From positions 1,241,934 to 1,305,933 of the forward strand of contig CAXAMN010008557.1 of assembly GCA_963970005.1 (NCBI GenBank): DNA of 64,000 nt, written 5' to 3'. The notes below the pieces were generated by a model. That model did no database searches, was not told the origin of the DNA, and worked only from the letters and a program-made list of their open reading frames with translations. The DNA is from Durusdinium trenchii. Its lineage: Eukaryota > Sar > Dinophyceae > Suessiales > Symbiodiniaceae. Shown here in pieces: positions 54,229 through 64,000 of this stretch; within the stretch, counting starts at the first letter, position 1; every line of letters begins with the position of its first letter. A program made the translations under genes and the position numbers.

Positions 54229-56490
54229 ATGCCGCCCTGTGAATTGGGAGACGCAAAGATTGCGTGCGGAAACTGGGACTATGGTGATCCTGCACACCTT
54301 ACAAAGGTCCCTGGCAGATCAATCAAGGCCTCAGCACTATCTTTGATGAAAGAATGTGGGGTGAAGGCTCAACATCCAGGGCTGCTTGCTGGAGTTGCAT
54401 CCTTCTCAGCCGGCATTGCACTTCACAGGATGCGACCCAAGAAGAGTGGCCCGGTACGGAGAGCTGTTGCCGTTTCCTCTGCTCCTGCTGAGGTTTACAA
54501 GGACCATGATCTCCAGGAAGGTAGGTCATGGCTGTCCACCTTTCTCAAAGCAGCAGGGGCAGGATTTGTTCTGGCAGGTGCAAAACGAAAATTGCAGAAG
54601 CGAAGCAATACCATGGGACACTTGGTTGAGATGCCAGTGAAGTCCACAGAGGTGCAGTTGGATGGTACAGATGTGGCGCAAAGCACTGTGCGAGCACCGA
54701 ACACAGGTGCTCCAAAGGTTTCATCTTTACCTGGACGGATTGAAAGCGAGACAGGAGAGAGCCTCGGAGACAGCGAGCCGGAGGTTGTGAAGGTCTCCGG
54801 CAAGGATGGTGACATGGGAGCTTCCACGTTTCCACGCCGTGACCTAACTTGCAGGCGCGCTTTTGCTTGTGCTGCCATAATCTGTTGTGTGAATCATGTG
54901 TAATCCTTTGATTGATTTGGTTTGGGAGGGCGATCCCTTGCAAAGTCGCGAATTGAACTGAAGTCGAGCACCATGAAATTCATAAAAGAATGTGTGCATG
55001 TTCAAGCTGTGTTGGGTTACTTCAATGCAAACAGGTCATCTCCATCCTCTGGTCAGCCAACTTCCGAAGATGACTCTACAGCTTTCCCGCCGCCTTTGGT
55101 AGAGTTGAAACCCTCAACCAAACGTGCCAAAGCAAGTGGTGTCCTTTACAGCGCTCAAAAGGTTTGTATGCCCATCATGCATTTCAAGCGCATTCGATGC
55201 TTTGAAGACATCTCTCCCTTTCCATCGCGTGCGCCAACAAGGTCCACTACACCCTCCAGAAAGCCACCAAAACCAGTCGAACGGCCAAGGTCCAGATCTC
55301 CTGGACCAAATCGACGAGGGAAGCAGAAAGCGGAGGAAACAAAGCCGTTGCCAGTTGGGCTTGATACTTCAAAGACAGCACTTGACGGAGTGACAGTCCA
55401 TGAACATCAACCAGAGCCAAGTACCGAAGATCCAGCGGCGGTGTCAACTGTTGCGTGCGGATCCGACCATGCAAATACCCTGCATCTTTTGCCACCAAAG
55501 GTTGAAGCAGCAAGTCACTCGCAGCCGTTGCAGTCGTCCAGCATGGAGCAGCATGTCTCTGTGGCGGTGGACTGCCGGCCAATTGTGAAACCAGCCACTG
55601 ACAAACAGCCTATGGCTCTGCCTCAGCTCGTGTCTAAAGTTGACTTGATTCCCACGGGCTCTGCTCCTGCGATGGTTTGGGACAAGAGGGAAATTGTGCT
55701 TTGCGGCAGTGACGAACAGACTTTGTTTAGCAAAGTGCCACAGCTCCATCAAGCTACCAGTTCGATGGGGAGGATTCGAAGGCCTCCACCCCCCACAAGC
55801 TCCATTACCGTGGGGGTGACTGACTACGAGCCACCATCTTCCATGAGGACCGCAGCCCAGCTACAGAATGATGCGGCACGGCCGTCCCCTGTGAGTCAGA
55901 TGGAGCTGCCAACAGCTGCCACTACACCACTAAATGCACTAAATGCGCTGTCAACACCGAGTGAGGGAAAAGCATTCCAGCCTCCCAGCAGTGCTGTAGA
56001 CTCCAAGCCTGCCAGCTCCTCGACTCTGTCGAGTTCCACTTTCTGTTCCAGCGGAGCAGGAAACATCACGCCACGGCAGCCATCCCAGCCTAGCACTGTG
56101 CAGCCTAGCACAGCAGCAAGTGCAGCAAGTGCAGCAAGTGCAGCAAGCGCAGCAAGTGCCAGTTCTCTTCCAGAGAGGGGCCGCTCGTCTGAAGCTGCAG
56201 AGGACGAGTCTGAGAACTACTCGTACTCAGGGAGCAGTCGCTCCTCCTCTCAGTCACCAGAATTGCATTCAAGGTTAGACTCATCGCCTCAGGATGATCC
56301 CGAACTTTCACCAACCAGAAACAGGCAGCGTGGAAATGAATTCCTTCCAGATATTTCCAACATGTCCAGGCAAGATGAAATCTCGCAACCAGATGGTCGG
56401 CCAGACAGCCCAGAGGGCGCAGCAGAGAGGTGCTCGGAGTCTGGCGAACCAGATGGCTCCATTTCGCAACGAGAAGTACTAGGAAGCTGA
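54229..56490 (+). CDS. Ser/Pro-rich protein, two in-frame segments
   Basis: Segment 1 starts at ATG 54229 in a good context (GCCACCATG) and reads GDAKIACGNWDYGDP, VPGRSIKASALSLMKEC, a hydrophobic patch (LLAGVASFSAGIALHRM) and a TAA at 54901-54903. Segment 2 is in the same frame from 54913 (first ATG 54973) to a TGA at 56488. It has PFPSRAPTRSTTPSRKPPKP, an SR-like basic part and long Ser/Pro/Gln-rich disordered sequence, with a (GCAGCAAGT)n tract at 56116-56160 coding for AAS repeats. Motifs from both segments occur side by side in the relative at 61704, so they probably belong to one gene, with an intron removing the stops at 54901 and 54910. No catalytic domain is seen. Confidence 0.6.
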
Positions 56491-57319
56491 CGTGCAGTCG
56501 GCTTCAGTGACAGGTATCACCAGAACTATTGACTTGTATGGACATGTGGCGTTTTGCTTCATGTTTCGGAAGCATGCCATCAGCTTGAATCTTTCAGGCT
56601 TTGTCCAACAAGATCTCACTTCAAGCCTTTAGTGGCAGTGTTGTGTTCCATCAACTCAAGTATATACTTGGCTCGAAGCTGCTTGAAGTGAATTGCATCC
56701 TAGTGTTGCAGAAGGCTTCCGAAGCCTTGTCCAAAGTTTAAAGGATTGCCACAGGCACGAGCCACCACAGTGTTGGGAAACATTCCCAAGTTGACATGCC
56801 TTTCAGTTCACAGTCACTGCTGTCACTGCTCTACATGTTCACTCGCTTCCAATGTGCTATTGTGGACGGTGTTTCGACAACCTGTCAGTATATATCTATA
56901 TTATTATAGAGTGCATACAAAATACACTAGAGGCATCTAAAATACTAAAGAACCCATTGCATTATTGGATTATTGGATTAGTGAAGGAGTTGTGGACCGT
57001 GAGAAGACGTCGCTGCGATGACTCCTGTGAGCATTGAAGTTCAGACTCAGACTTCAGAGAAACTCTGAGTTGAGAACAGTTGAGCGGAAGGACATCTGGC
57101 AAGCTCGAAGCGCTGACAAAGGGCCTGACATGGTCCGAGAGTTTGAGTTTGAAAAGCTATCTATTTTTGAAACGTATCCTTTGCCATACATCATGGAACT
57201 CTGATGGAGAGTTTGCATTGGTGCTAGGTGCAGTCACAAAAGTCTACCAATGAGAGCTATGGTGGAGGGGCGATGGTGGAACTCACAGGCACTCCGACGC
57301 ATTGAAAGCATGATCTTTA
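56491..57319. other. No gene assigned
   Basis: 57080-57190 has two overlapping open plus-strand frames (one reads ADKGPDMVREFEFEKLSIFE). One may be an exon, but I cannot choose between them. Nothing else is seen. Confidence 0.3.
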
Positions 57320-57434
57320 GGCCGGGGGGATAGGCCTAAGAGTAGCTAGTAAGTAGGCCAGGCGCTACAGTACTAGGCTAGGTCGCAGAAGCCTGAGGCT
57401 TAATTATTTGGTTCCTACATTTCTGGGAAACGTT
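57320..57434 (+). repeat. Third, degenerate copy of the foldback-repeat family
   Basis: The right end (57406-57434) reads TTTGGTTCCTACATTTCTG then GGAAACGTT, matching the inner end of 32497-32613. The left part has AGTAGCTAGTAAGTAGGCC words like the outer flank of that copy. The hairpin itself is not kept. Confidence 0.55.
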
Positions 57435-58030
57435 CTGCATACTATGTTTGTTGTTTAGCAATTGCACGCCAGGGTTGCAAAGCACACAGGACTTGAATGG
57501 CCGCATAGGCAGGAAAATTCTCTTTTGCAAGTGCAAGCACATTACACAAAGGAAAACTATGTTTTCTTCCAATTAAGTTTGTTTGTCAGGCATCATTCGA
57601 GACTTTGATCCATCAACAACCAGATACACCGCAAACTGACCGCACTAATCTGAGGGATGATAAAAGTCGCCAATGCACTGTCTTAGCTGGGAATGGACAC
57701 GAGGCTCACCAAACTTGTACTACAGTTACTCACCAAAATTCCGATATCCTGTTTGGGGAAGACTTGGTTTTGATCATCTCTCATATCCAAAGTTGACCGT
57801 CTCGGATGCGGCGCACTTGATTAGGTAGAACTCATCGAGGAGGATGGCAGCACTAGAAACGTGCTAGTAAGGTGTGGGTAGTGGGTACTGCGTGGTTTTT
57901 CTTTTTACAGTAAATTTGATGCTTTCACATTTGACACGTGTATTTCACCGCCAGGCAAGCAAACATTGACTTGCTATTTCCTTAGATGTTCTTTGATCTA
58001 TGATTTGCTGGTGGGTTGTTACGTTCTTTG
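57435..58030. other. No gene assigned
   Basis: 57600-57820 is open in two plus-strand frames without a recognisable domain. Confidence 0.3.
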
Positions 58031-58036
58031 CAAAAG

Positions 58037-58810
58037 GCTTTGTCCTCCTGAAGAATCACAAGATCTGCCCAAAGAGGCACAAGCGCAAGCATCTCCTGCG
58101 CAGAAACCGCAGGCGACGTTGCTTTGATCATTCAGTGCAGAGTTGCATCCTTTCGGGCCAGAGTTTGTTTTTATTTCAATAGATTCGCCTTCTCTCAGCG
58201 GAGGCAAAGCAGACAACCAAATCTGAACCTGTTCGTGCTGCCCCAGTGGCCAGCTCCTTTGCCGTCAGATGCGCTTCTGTTCGATTTGAGCTTCATTGTG
58301 AGGCTGAAGAACCCAGCCAAACTGCAGCATCCCTGGTGTGGCTCACAGATGGACAGTTGAGAAATTCGCATTGTCACAAAGATGTTTGTCGTGTTTGCTG
58401 TCCATTTGCAAGGCCTCGGAGCTGGCAAATGCCGTCGAAAGTTGCAACCTTTTTCAGGTTCACACATGTTGCGACCTACTTCTAGCACTGAGTTCACAAA
58501 GTTTCCACAGCGAACTCTGCAAGATTATTGTCAGGTGCAAGCATTGCTTCGAGATAGAGCTGATCCCAATGGACGGTCGCGTGCAGATGTGCCACTATTG
58601 ATGGAAGCAGCTTCTGCTTGGTTCTCAAAGAGGTGGAGTCAACTTTACGTGATGGGCCGGATGGATGAATTTCAGCATATTCTCATCTGACATCAGCAGA
58701 ACTGAGGCAACCAGAGGATCTGGCCACCTTGACTTGCTTGCATTGCTGCACGGACCTCAAGCTTTGGCCTTGTGGCCGGCAAATGTAAAGCCAGGACACA
58801 GCAGCGGTCT
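58037..58810 (+). CDS. Exons of a probable ankyrin-repeat protein
   Basis: Exon candidates in order: 58037-58126 (CPPEESQDLPKEAQAQASPA), 58197-58365 (SEPVRAAPVASSFAVRCASV, then ELHCEAEEPSQTAASLVWL), 58469-58640 (LQDYCQVQALLRDRADPN and DVPLLMEAAS) and 58690-58760 (ATRGSGHLDLLALLHG). The last two follow the ankyrin pattern (LL..RADPN...PLLMEAA; GH.DLL.LL). Ankyrin repeats mediate protein binding. Exon joins were not all phased. The N-terminal exons have no known domain. Confidence 0.45.
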
Positions 58811-58965
58811 ACTTGTATTTTCAAGTATCAGAAAGACATCAGATTCTCATGAAGGTTGGGATGGAGGGCCGATCCAGAAACTCTCCTGAACCGAGAGCGC
58901 AGACACAAGGGCACCCGAGTACAACACCCAGAGGATTCCTGTGGACTGCAGTTCATAGTGTAAAG

Positions 58966-59050
58966 CTAGGTTGGAGGCCATCGCTATTAGGCTAAGAAGC
59001 TATCGCTATTAGGTTGAAGGCCATCGCTATTAGGTTGGAGGCCATCGCCG
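58966..59050 (+). repeat. 21-bp minisatellite family, locus 5
   Basis: Four units of TAGGTTGGAGGCCATCGC type, one altered (TAGGCTAAGAAGCTATCGC). Confidence 0.9.
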
Positions 59051-60270
59051 TTACTAGTTTGGACTAGTGTTGGCTGTAGTGTTGACAAACACACAAAAAT
59101 TACTTGGCTGTCGGCTTGTCTTTCTAAGGCTGCTTTTTCTTCGGAGGTGAGGGATTCGTGAGACAAGACCTGTCAGCATGCTTGCTGGACATCTAGGCAG
59201 TGGCCCTTTGCCAGATCTTTCAGAAGAAGGATGCCGAGAGTGATGAGGACCATTTTGTTTGCCAAGGTTAAACAGCAGCAGCCAGATGACCATTTTGTAC
59301 TAGTGTTTGTCGCGAAATGCGGAGAAACTCGAAGCATGCCTGCCCAGCACAGCCGAAACAACCAGAACGGGAGGAACGTGCTGTTCTTTCCACACTCGAA
59401 CCTGGAGCTCTTGCCCAGGTGAGGTTTGGAGCAGTAGTTACTTGCACGGTGCCAATTAGGAATAGCCTTCATTTTCAACTCTACCCTTCCTACCAAACCA
59501 TTCATTCTGGTGTAAATCCTTTGCCACGCAGAATCCATGCAGACAGAAGCAGTGTTTGTAGATAATTACAAACAACATATACACATGTTTTTTTTTTTTC
59601 AAATGAACGACTTGTTTGATGGTTCTTGGTTTCTCTTATTCATTCATTTTCAGCTTTAAGCTGTACTTCTTTTCCAGAGATGTCAGGCCAGGCGGCAACT
59701 GAAGCTGCCGGGTCCTTTTGCGTCACGCCCACAGTGTTTAAAACGAGAACATTGCACCTGTGCAATGAACGTCTAAACTTATCTTTGTGGCTAAGGATGG
59801 GAGGGACGTCTCCAGCCAGTTGCCTTCAAGCCCAGCATGATGGGCTAGAGGTTCACTGTGAGGAGATGGAGGCAGGACATACATGAATTTAGTAGGTATG
59901 TCGAGCCTGAATAGCCAACTGCAAGATTTTGCAGGCCACATCAGCGCACAGACTCTGGCTCTATTCCCTGGATCGATTGCGGCCGGTTCTTCTAATGCGG
60001 CCATCAGGCTTGGACGATCTTGGGTGTCGACTATCGCTACTTTGAGAGGACGATCTCAACTAAAGTGCACTTACACACACCAGGATGCCAGCCAACAGCG
60101 TTGATGGTTTTTCTCCACGGGTCCTGTTCTCAAACCTAATTATATGTGTGCCGAGCTTATTTGGGAGTGTTTTTGTTCTGAGGCTATTCCAGCTCTTGGC
60201 TTAGCGATGCAAATGCACTATAATACTACAATGGTATGCCAAGGTGTGCCTCAGTTTGTGTTCTTTTTCC
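59051..60270. other. Exon candidates only
   Basis: Plus-strand 59245-59417 (FVLVFVAKCGETRSMPAQHS) and 59680-59885 (SGQAATEAAGSFCVTPTVFK) look protein-like but match no family. A T run lies at 59588-59600. No gene is assigned. Confidence 0.25.
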
Positions 60271-60385
60271 TCTCTCTCTCTCTCTCCCCCTCTCTTTCGC
60301 TCCCTCCCTCCTTCGCTCCCTCCTTCGCTCCCTCCTTCGCTCCCTCCTTCGCTCCCTCCTTCGCTCCCTCCCTCTCCTCCCTCCC
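60271..60385 (+). repeat. (CT)n then 12-bp GCTCCCTCCTTC repeat
   Basis: A CT microsatellite (60271-60295) passes into about six units of GCTCCCTCCTTC. Open frames across it (APSF repeats) reflect the period. The strand is strongly pyrimidine-biased and ends near an acceptor-like TCTCAG at 60414-60419. Confidence 0.93.
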
Positions 60386-61008
60386 TCCTGTCTTTTTTCT
60401 GTTTCTGCCTTTCTCTCAGGTCAGCGCAGATGCTGGAATGCATGGTCAGAGATCTTTCTTCTTCATTGCCTCATGTGCTTTTTGTCGGTCGCTTAATTGC
60501 TTAATGCACAGAATACAGAATACATCACTTCAGCCTGCAGCTCTTATTGTGCGATAGCTCGTGTGCCGTTTCCCGCAGCTCGTGGAATCTGGTTGTTTCG
60601 GTTTGACAAAGCTGATTCGCATCTGAAATGGCTTCGGCTTTTGTTTCAGGTGATGCCAACAGCGCCAACCCGCGCCTGGAGAGCTCAGAGAAACCAGCCG
60701 CCAACACTCGTTTCAGATGTTTCATGATAATTCAATTCGACTTAAAGAAGGTGCTCAGGACTCAGGAGTTACCTACCATCACCTACCCATATCTACCTGT
60801 GGTATCTAGTAGCCACAGCATAGCTAAGCCGCGCGAAGCCTCGTAAACCATAAGGCCATAAGGAGTCAAAAGAAGAAAGGTTTAGCATCTGCAGATGAAC
60901 ACCATAAGAAATCCGTGAAACGCGAAAATAAACAGCACGGGGCAAGTACTTCCATCACTGCTCGATTCCACAATCTGTCGCTGTTGCTTGAACTGACTGG
61001 TTTTCCAG

Positions 61009-61269
61009 AGCCCTCACAGCACAAACATTCTTTTGGGGTACCAAACGAACGCGCAACAGAAGTTGCAAGAAGAAACTTTCCAGCTAGACGATGTCCTAGA
61101 AGTAGCGTTATGTTCTTGCAAGAAACACTGTACTCGTAGCATAGAGGAGTGTGCCAGAATGCGCACACATTGCATGAGCCAGACATCCACAGCCCTGGAA
61201 CATAAGGAGCTGATGAGGGTGGTCGATTTGTTATTTATGTTTGCTTTGTTTTGCATGGGAACAGCGTAA
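61009..61269 (+). CDS. Unassigned terminal exon with a Cys cluster
   Basis: After the acceptor TTTTCCAG the frame reads NAQQKLQEETFQLDDVLEVA, then CSCKKHC, and a hydrophobic C-terminus (VVDLLFMFALFCMG) before TAA. It is well formed as coding sequence. The spacing of the four cysteines (CSCKKHC...C) could bind metal, but no family is recognised. Confidence 0.4.
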   Translation, partial: SPHSTNILLGYQTNAQQKLQEETFQLDDVLEVALCSCKKHCTRSIEECARMRTHCMSQTSTALEHKELMRVVDLLFMFALFCMGTA

Positions 61270-61320
61270 CTAGATTCGTTGCTTCAATTAATCACAGTGG
61301 TTGAGTCCATCTGAGTTCAG

Positions 61321-61446
61321 TTCAGTATGCTGGGAAAGAATACTTGGCCTACTCGACTACTCTGATCACTATCTCGATTTCACAAGGATGCTTGGGGCGT
61401 TGGACCTGCCTGACTCTGAGATACAGATGATTGACACGAACGGCAG
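61321..61446 (+). CDS. Exon ending inside a possible EF-hand loop
   Basis: Between an acceptor (GTTCAG) and a canonical donor (GGCAG|GTGAGT at 61447) the frame reads SVCWERILGLLDYSDHYLDF then ALDLPDSEIQMIDTNG. The ending IDTNG is how a calcium-binding EF-hand loop (DxNGDG) begins, so the loop would be split by the intron. The rest of the gene is not identified. Confidence 0.45.
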
Positions 61447-61703
61447 GTGAGTGTAATACGTGATGATTAGAAACGGTTTCTTGCTTGGTTTTGACCTGCC
61501 AACAGCCTAGCATGCCTGTATGATGCCTGGTCCAAGCAAGCCAAACTGTCGTAGAAGTAAGTGCAACAGCATTTGTTTTTCCTTGCATACCTAAATGAAC
61601 TTCCATGCCAAATTGCCAGATGACATATCTTGAGATGGCAGATGCGTGTATCTAAGAAACGCATGAACTTCGGCATTCGTGATCGTTAGATCTTTGTCTT
61701 TGG

Positions 61704-61970
61704 AGTGACGCGAAGCTCGCCCGACAAAACTGGGACTATCCAAACGCGTCACGCTTCCCCAATACTCCTGGAAGATCACTCAGGGCCCCATCTCTGCCTT
61801 TGATGAAAGAATGCGCAGCGGGCTGCATCACAGGACCACGAAGAGCCTCACCCTTTTCATCGCGTGCGCCGACCAGGTCGCCATCACCTGCCAGAAAGCC
61901 AAAGCCAGTTGGCCGTGTTGACCGGCCAAGAGCCGCCCGAACCTGGAACCTCCAAGCAAGCGCAATCTAG
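61704..61970 (+). pseudogene. Degenerate relative of the 54 kb Ser/Pro-rich gene
   Basis: The frame reads SDAKLARQNWDY, TPGRSLRAPSLPLMKEC and, only 11 residues later, PFSSRAPTRSPSPARKPKPV, then stops at TAG 61968. Both motifs match the 54229-56490 gene, where they lie about 1 kb apart. A second frame continues after the stop region (NLAPLKATVEGYPVAEAAPP, to 62070), as after a frameshift. There is no start or clear splice site. It could be a processed fragment or part of a divergent live gene. Confidence 0.55.
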
Positions 61971-62228
61971 CACCTCTTAAAGCAACTGTCGAGGGGTATC
62001 CAGTTGCCGAAGCAGCACCTCCTCAGCATCCTTGCCGCCTTGGCACCAAGAGTACAAGGACAAAATCATAAAACATCATTCTCATATTCATCTTTCTGGC
62101 CGGAGTGAACAGAGCAAAGGGCGCCAATGCGCGACCGAAGTGTGTGTGTCTCTCTCTCTCTCTCTCACTCATTTCTTGCGGGTTTTTTATTCTGTTCATT
62201 GTTTGCGTTGTAACTTGCACTTGTGCAG

Positions 62229-62315
62229 CTACCCTTCTTGGACAAACTTCAGGCCTGGTTTGACCACACCCGGTCGGCCAAAAAAGCCGAGTCATTGGAG
62301 GTCGAGAGAAGCTGA
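62229..62315 (+). CDS. Unassigned terminal exon
   Basis: After the acceptor TTGTGCAG the frame reads LPFLDKLQAWFDHTRSAKKA then ESLEVERS and TGA. It looks like the last exon of a protein-coding gene; the rest is not identified. Confidence 0.35.
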   Translation, partial: LPFLDKLQAWFDHTRSAKKAESLEVERS

Positions 62316-63217
62316 TGCTTGGAGCTGAGTGAAGTGGTTGAAGATTCGGTAAAGATGTGACAGGCTTGCCGCACCGAGCTGTTGGCTCTGTTGAGTTCTC
62401 AAGGCAAGGTGGGCTGTATTGCGCGCCCGTTTTTCCCCAAACAGAAAGGATCAGAAAGGACACCCTGTGGGCTCCTACAGTGTGCCTTCAAATCGAGGGT
62501 GCTCGCCCCTGTAATCTCACGTGTGTGCTGGCTCGTTTGTGTGCTCTCAGGTGTTTGTTCAAATATATACATATGTGATATGTGTGCTTTCATTAAAAAA
62601 CATGTGCGCTCGCATACCAGTTCTCTCATGTTCATGTTCTCATGCGCTGCGCGTTCTCCCGTGCGTGCGCGTGCTCTCAGATGTGTGTTCTTTTTTACAC
62701 CCCGGCTGTTGTACGTGCGGACTAGCATGGAAACCTTGTGCTGTTCTACTCAACACTGCGGGGTATATATATATATATAATATATTGTTATATATGACTA
62801 TATCCTTTGGAAGAGCTGATGGGTCGTGACGTACCACACAATGGTTTAGGTTCCCGTGAGATTTTGATTCTGTCCTGCGTGTTTGTCCATTCTACAACGG
62901 CATACGATGCGTTCATTGTCCATCTCTGTTTCTCCAATAGGAAATGGAACATGTCAGGATTGCTTTTAGGGCCATTGTTAAGCCTGGCAGAGTAGTTGAA
63001 ATTGGAGTTTGCAGGTCATGGGTGGGAACCTTATGTATTCTAGGTGCCCCTGGAGGTCATGACCACCGTTTTATATCTCAGGAGACTGACGTGAACATCC
63101 AATAAAATCATCTATATAAATAGCTGCCTTATGACTTATCACCCTTGGTTTGCGCTGTCAGAATCATCACACGGTTTTTTCAATCGAGTTTTGACATCTA
63201 AGCTTCGCCTTGTGCAG
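62316..63217. other. No gene assigned; AT microsatellite
   Basis: Repeated GTGTGCTCTC-like words occupy 62520-62690, and (TA) at 62764-62795. The upstream exons of the hydrolase at 63218 should lie here but I could not find its oxyanion-hole motif. Confidence 0.3.
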
Positions 63218-63493
63218 GTCAGGAGTGGGGCATCCCTCCTGAGCGTGTGGTGCTCGCGGGGTTCTCTATGGGAGGGACAGTGGCAGCATGGACGGCTCTT
63301 CAGGCGCCAATCTCAGAACGATGCTGCTTTATGATGCTTTATGTCTATGCGCCGCTCAAGAGATGAGAATGTCAGCGTGATAGATGGAAGTTGCAGCGAT
63401 GTCCAAGACTTGTTTCTTTCTTTCTTTCTTTCTCTCATCCCTTCCTTCAGGTTCCTCGATGCCTTGCCGGCTTGCTGCTATTTGGCACTGAAG
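63218..63493 (+). CDS. Acyl-protein-thioesterase-like alpha/beta hydrolase, partial
   Basis: Exon 63218-63303 reads EWGIPPERVVLAGFSMGGTV then AAWTALQ. GFSMGG is the nucleophile elbow (G-x-S-x-G) of the carboxylesterase/phospholipase family, and IPPERVVLAGFS is close to the family text. Exon 63451-63493 reads VPRCLAGLLLFGTE and joins in phase across a GC-AG|G intron (63304-63450), matching the next strand of the fold. The catalytic Asp and His exons and the N-terminus are not identified. Family members remove acyl groups from lipids or proteins. The 3' region to 63860 has further protein-like frames. Confidence 0.6.
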
Positions 63494-64000
63494 GTGGAGA
63501 TGACGTCAAGACTAAACAAGACTGCGTTGTAATGCATTGTCCCTTGAGAGTTGGCAGGTCTCAGCTTCACAGGTGGATGGGCATCGCCCAAAACCCTTTG
63601 TGGCTCTGGATCAGACCGAGACTGAGCTGCTGCTTCGCCATTTGATGCACTTTTGTTTGTAATTGTTTGCTTTACGGGTTAGAAGCAAATTCTGCAAGGA
63701 ATGGGCAACTGGAGCGGATGGTTTGCAGGTCCTTCAATGTCAGAGCCCTCAGACATTTTTTCAGGTGTTGACAAATATGCGCAGCACTGCACGGCAATGT
63801 TCGCAAGGTCATGGGCGAGAGGACCTTTGCTGCTGCTTCATTGAAAAACGTCAATGATTGCGTCCAATTTAGGACACTTTGTGCCCGCTTGGATTTGCGA
63901 CTACTTGCACAGATGAGCTTCGAAAGCTTGGTTGTAGCTCACGCCCAAGCTTGACAATCATGTGATATCATGCGTTCCAAGCCTTGTGAGCGAATTGCAT

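Noticed and set aside
60144-60557. 137-codon ORF with APSF repeats
   Set aside because: It is produced by the 12-bp pyrimidine repeat; the flanks have no coding signal in that frame.

Overview
The window looks like nuclear DNA of a dinoflagellate, most likely a Symbiodiniaceae-type alga. The grounds are a very large Ty1/copia-type polyprotein with Lys-Gly-Lys runs, genes broken into many short exons, introns that combine GC, GT and possibly GA donors with an AG|G acceptor, abundant micro- and minisatellites, and a chaperone exon set with a plastid-type leader. This assignment is inference; no rRNA, tRNA or spliced-leader gene was found to confirm it.

Layout. 1-13201: a giant copia-like retroelement, cut by the left window edge. 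ORF1 (1-7620) has gag-like, protease, integrase, reverse transcriptase and RNase H parts. ORF2 (7823-13201, 1792 residues) carries a Tpt1/KptA-like RNA 2'-phosphotransferase region near its N-terminus and an endonuclease/exonuclease/phosphatase (EEP) region at its C-terminus. This pairing is the most unusual thing in the window. 13202-26940: mostly non-coding and repeat-rich, with a 0.38 kb duplication, dispersed CTACTAGG repeats, a degenerate RNase H-like retroelement piece, a Trp/Asp-rich C-terminal exon pair and several unassigned exons. 26950-32410: a DEDDh exonuclease (plus strand), coiled-coil exons (plus) and a minus-strand gene with phase-matched exons. 32497-35675: a 3.2 kb block bounded by inverted copies of a foldback repeat. 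36097-38200: an Hsp33 gene interrupted by a trinucleotide repeat and a 993-base assembly gap. 40307-43666: a kynurenine 3-monooxygenase gene whose three exons can be joined in phase. 43.8-53.5 kb: unassigned exons on both strands, tandem repeats and a J-domain gene. 54229-56490: a Ser/Pro-rich gene with a degenerate relative at 61.7 kb. 58.0-63.9 kb: exons of an ankyrin-like protein, a possible EF-hand protein and an acyl-protein-thioesterase-like hydrolase.

The host genes are not an operon and show no common pathway. They are ordinary housekeeping genes (redox chaperone, tryptophan catabolism, exonuclease, J-protein, alpha/beta hydrolase) set among repeats. Exon calls rest on reading frame, splice dinucleotides and family motifs read by eye, so terminal exon boundaries and single unassigned exons are uncertain.
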